From Clostridiales bacterium (GTDB lineage: Bacteria > Bacillota > Clostridia > Saccharofermentanales > UBA5734), in assembly GCA_007135995.1 (NCBI GenBank), contig SLHU01000375.1:1-6515 (forward strand): a stretch of 6,515 nucleotides of DNA, read 5' to 3'. The first letter of the stretch is position 1; each line of letters starts with the position of its first letter. The notes beneath the pieces are model-generated. The model saw only the letters and a list, made by a program, of their open reading frames with translations. It did not search any database and was not told where the DNA came from. The translations under genes and the position numbers were made by a program. Shown piece by piece: positions 4,715 to 6,515 of the stretch.

Positions 4715-6514
4715 CTAGAGCAGATGTTCTGAACGCAAAATGACTTCTTCTTGCATGGCAGGACTGAGATGAATAAAGTAATCACTGTATCCGCCGACTC
4801 TGACAACCAGATCGCGATATGCTTCAGGATGCTTCTTCGCTTTGATCAGTGTTTTATGATCAACCACATTTATCTGGAGTTCAAATCCGCCGCGCATCAT
4901 AAAGGTTTTGATCAGCGCGATCATTTTTTCAACAGACTGCTGTTTTAAATTGCTGCTGCCGAATTTCATGTTGACGGCGATGCCGCCAATAAACGGCTCA
5001 TGCGACCATTTTGTCGTAGACAGTAAAGATGCGGTGGGTCCGTTTTTCTCACGGCCCTGCGCCGGTCCGGAACCGTCGGCCAGCGGGAATCCGGCAGACC
5101 TTCCGTCTGGTGACGCACCTGTTTGCTGTCCGAACTGTTCATGCATGATCCAGCAGAAGAGACTTGGAACAAAATAATCGTCCCGCCAGGTACGATAAAG
5201 GCTGACTTCTTCGGCAATCCATGATGCTGCAGATCTGGCCGCAGCATCGGCCAGATCATGGTCATTACCGTATTTTGCTGCTTTATTCAGCAGCAGCTGG
5301 CGCATAGACTCACCATTTTCAAAATTAGATGCCAGCAATCCGATCAGATGACTTAGACTCAGACGATTCTGATTAAATACCAGTTCACGAATCGCGGTTA
5401 ACGCGTCTGCCAGATTTGACAGGCCGACAAACGACGGCATAATCCAGTTATACCGCGCACCGCCTTGGTCAATGTCTTTGCCTTGATCCAGGCAGTCTTT
5501 GACAAAACATGAAACCAGCGGGTCACCCCCCTGCAGCTCACGCTCTCGCTGCCAGCGATTTTGCTCGATGGCTGCTTGTCTGACGGCATCGGCCAGATGC
5601 TGACGGTAGTACACTTCCAGCTCTTGATAACAGCTGACAGACTCCGCGTGATCCTTGAGTGTATCGAGCAGCAGCTGCACCAGATTAATATAGGGACTGG
5701 CAACCCAGACAGCTGAACTGGCAACAGGTGTTATTTCCACACACGTGCTGTGTATATAGTGCCAGGAGTCGGCTTCGGGCACACCGTATCGCTCGAGACC
5801 TCGCCTGATGGTTGTGTCGTTGAACAAAGCGGGATGTGAAGTGCCGGCCGCAAGGAGAGAACAGCTGAGTTTTAACAAATTATCCGGTGTGTCCGGCGTG
5901 ACACACAGCCCGATGCCCGGATAACTGAGGCGCGTATGTCCGATGCTTTGCAGAAACAGTTCAGTCAGTTCGTTACACTGGTCGGTTCCATTTGCATCAG
6001 ATCCTCCGACCATCAGACCCACTGCCAGCCCTTTTGGTATATAAGTGCTGAACATCAGGCAAAGACAATCAATGAGTTCCTGAGCCGTTTTTCTCTCCAG
6101 ATGACCGCTGCGAAGATCTTGCTTGTAATAACTAAGCAGATAGCGGTCAGGCCGGCCCAGCTGATAAAGTCCTTCAAGGCAAAACGTGACAAAATGAATA
6201 CTCTGAACCGCTTCATGAAAAGTAGACGCCGGAAAGCGCGGCACTTTTCCACAGATTGCCGCAATTTCATATAGTTCAGCTTTTCTTGCCGGATCCTGAC
6301 ATTGACCGGCGAGCAGGCCGGCTAGTTCGGAACAATGACCAGCATAGTCAAGCACCCCCTGAAGCGCGGCTTGACAAGCCTGGTAAAAAATATCTTTTTC
6401 AAGTGACTGCGGTTTGGCAAGATCCAGCTTATTTCTGCGGTTATCAAGATCACTTATAAACCCCTGCAGCCCCTGGTTGAGTATTTTTTCATAATCAATG
6501 GCCATATGTGAAGC
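4715..6514 (-). CDS. Glycyl radical enzyme (PFL-like family), substrate unknown, N-terminus outside window
   Basis: About 599 residues of a pyruvate-formate-lyase-like glycyl radical enzyme are visible. The frame stays open to the right edge. The ATG at 6505 is internal: residues before it (A-S-H) continue the conserved G-H...D-Y-E-K-I-L-x-x-G-L segment, which normally sits some 180 residues into the protein. Numbered from that ATG, the thiyl-radical Cys is C255 and the catalytic Glu E257 in H-S-T-C-V-E-I-T-P. The C-terminal glycyl radical site is V-R-V-G-G572-Y-S-D-Y-F, followed by the standard L-S-x-x-x-Q-E-E-V-I-L-R tail. The C-x-E pair groups it with dehydratase/lyase GREs (glycerol, choline, hydroxyproline type) rather than true PFL with adjacent cysteines. 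The motif S-T-C-V-E-I-T-P instead of G-C-V-E-P and the V-A-S-S-A-V-W-V-A-S-P-Y segment after it suggest a separate subfamily. The dedicated activase lies downstream. The enzyme is inactivated by oxygen, so anaerobic use is expected. Confidence 0.93.
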   Translation of the reverse strand, partial: ASHMAIDYEKILNQGLQGFISDLDNRRNKLDLAKPQSLEKDIFYQACQAALQGVLDYAGHCSELAGLLAGQCQDPARKAELYEIAAICGKVPRFPASTFHEAVQSIHFVTFCLEGLYQLGRPDRYLLSYYKQDLRSGHLERKTAQELIDCLCLMFSTYIPKGLAVGLMVGGSDANGTDQCNELTELFLQSIGHTRLSYPGIGLCVTPDTPDNLLKLSCSLLAAGTSHPALFNDTTIRRGLERYGVPEADSWHYIHSTCVEITPVASSAVWVASPYINLVQLLLDTLKDHAESVSCYQELEVYYRQHLADAVRQAAIEQNRWQRERELQGGDPLVSCFVKDCLDQGKDIDQGGARYNWIMPSFVGLSNLADALTAIRELVFNQNRLSLSHLIGLLASNFENGESMRQLLLNKAAKYGNDHDLADAAARSAASWIAEEVSLYRTWRDDYFVPSLFCWIMHEQFGQQTGASPDGRSAGFPLADGSGPAQGREKNGPTASLLSTTKWSHEPFIGGIAVNMKFGSSNLKQQSVEKMIALIKTFMMRGGFELQINVVDHKTLIKAKKHPEAYRDLVVRVGGYSDYFIHLSPAMQEEVILRSEHLL

Positions 6515-6515
6515 C

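Noticed and set aside
6503..6505. The ATG near the right edge as the true start of the glycyl radical enzyme, giving a 596-residue short GRE.
   Set aside because: Coding continues in frame to the window edge with conserved family residues (His before the D-Y-E-K segment), and GREs are normally about 750-850 residues. The gene is cut by the window, not short.
1..6515. CRISPR arrays, tRNA/rRNA genes, insertion sequences and known riboswitches.
   Set aside because: No direct-repeat arrays, transposase frames, tRNA-like cloverleaf or recognisable riboswitch cores were seen when reading both strands by eye.

Overview
The window looks like chromosomal DNA of a Gram-positive Bacillota (Firmicutes) that can live without oxygen. 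Base composition is roughly half GC by eye. The starts have strong purine-rich Shine-Dalgarno sites (AAGGAG, GAGGG, GAGGAG, AAGGA). The gene content combines a Bacillus-type muropeptide salvage set with an oxygen-sensitive glycyl radical enzyme. No genus is assigned.

Left part, plus strand (2-3598): the C-terminal part of a GNAT acetyltransferase that enters from the left edge; a PIG-L/LmbE-type deacetylase joined to it by an ATGA overlap; a class-C beta-lactamase-fold serine hydrolase of the AmiE (YbbE) type 10 bp further on; and, after a 216-bp spacer, a NamZ/YbbC (DUF1343, GH171) exo-N-acetylmuramidase. In Bacillus subtilis, AmiE and NamZ work with NagZ to take apart wall fragments, so this is read as a muropeptide salvage cluster. 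None of the visible complete proteins has a signal peptide, which suggests that the work is done in the cytoplasm on imported fragments. The PIG-L protein is an addition to the known pathway, and its canonical catalytic Asp is a Gly.

The 2213-2428 spacer holds a 9-bp-stem hairpin just after the serine hydrolase gene and two 17-nt inverted repeats with the same 7-3-7 layout. One of these covers a perfect TTGACA. There are candidate promoters for namZ. namZ therefore probably has its own controlled promoter.

Right part, minus strand (6514-3647, convergent with namZ): a glycyl radical enzyme whose N-terminus lies beyond the right edge, followed by its radical SAM activase with two ferredoxin-type 4Fe-4S sites. 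The GRE keeps the Cys-x-Glu and C-terminal RVxGYS motifs, but its active-site motif (S-T-C-V-E-I-T-P) is not the usual G-C-V-E-P, so the substrate is unknown. The 159-bp gap between the two genes holds an unannotated small reading frame. It ends in an ATGA overlap with an in-frame ATG of the activase and appears to be knocked out of frame by a duplicated 4-bp unit just after its ATG.

The best leads are the atypical PIG-L enzyme inside a muropeptide salvage cluster, the orphan-type GRE next to it, the cryptic small ORF between GRE and activase, and the paired inverted repeats ahead of namZ.
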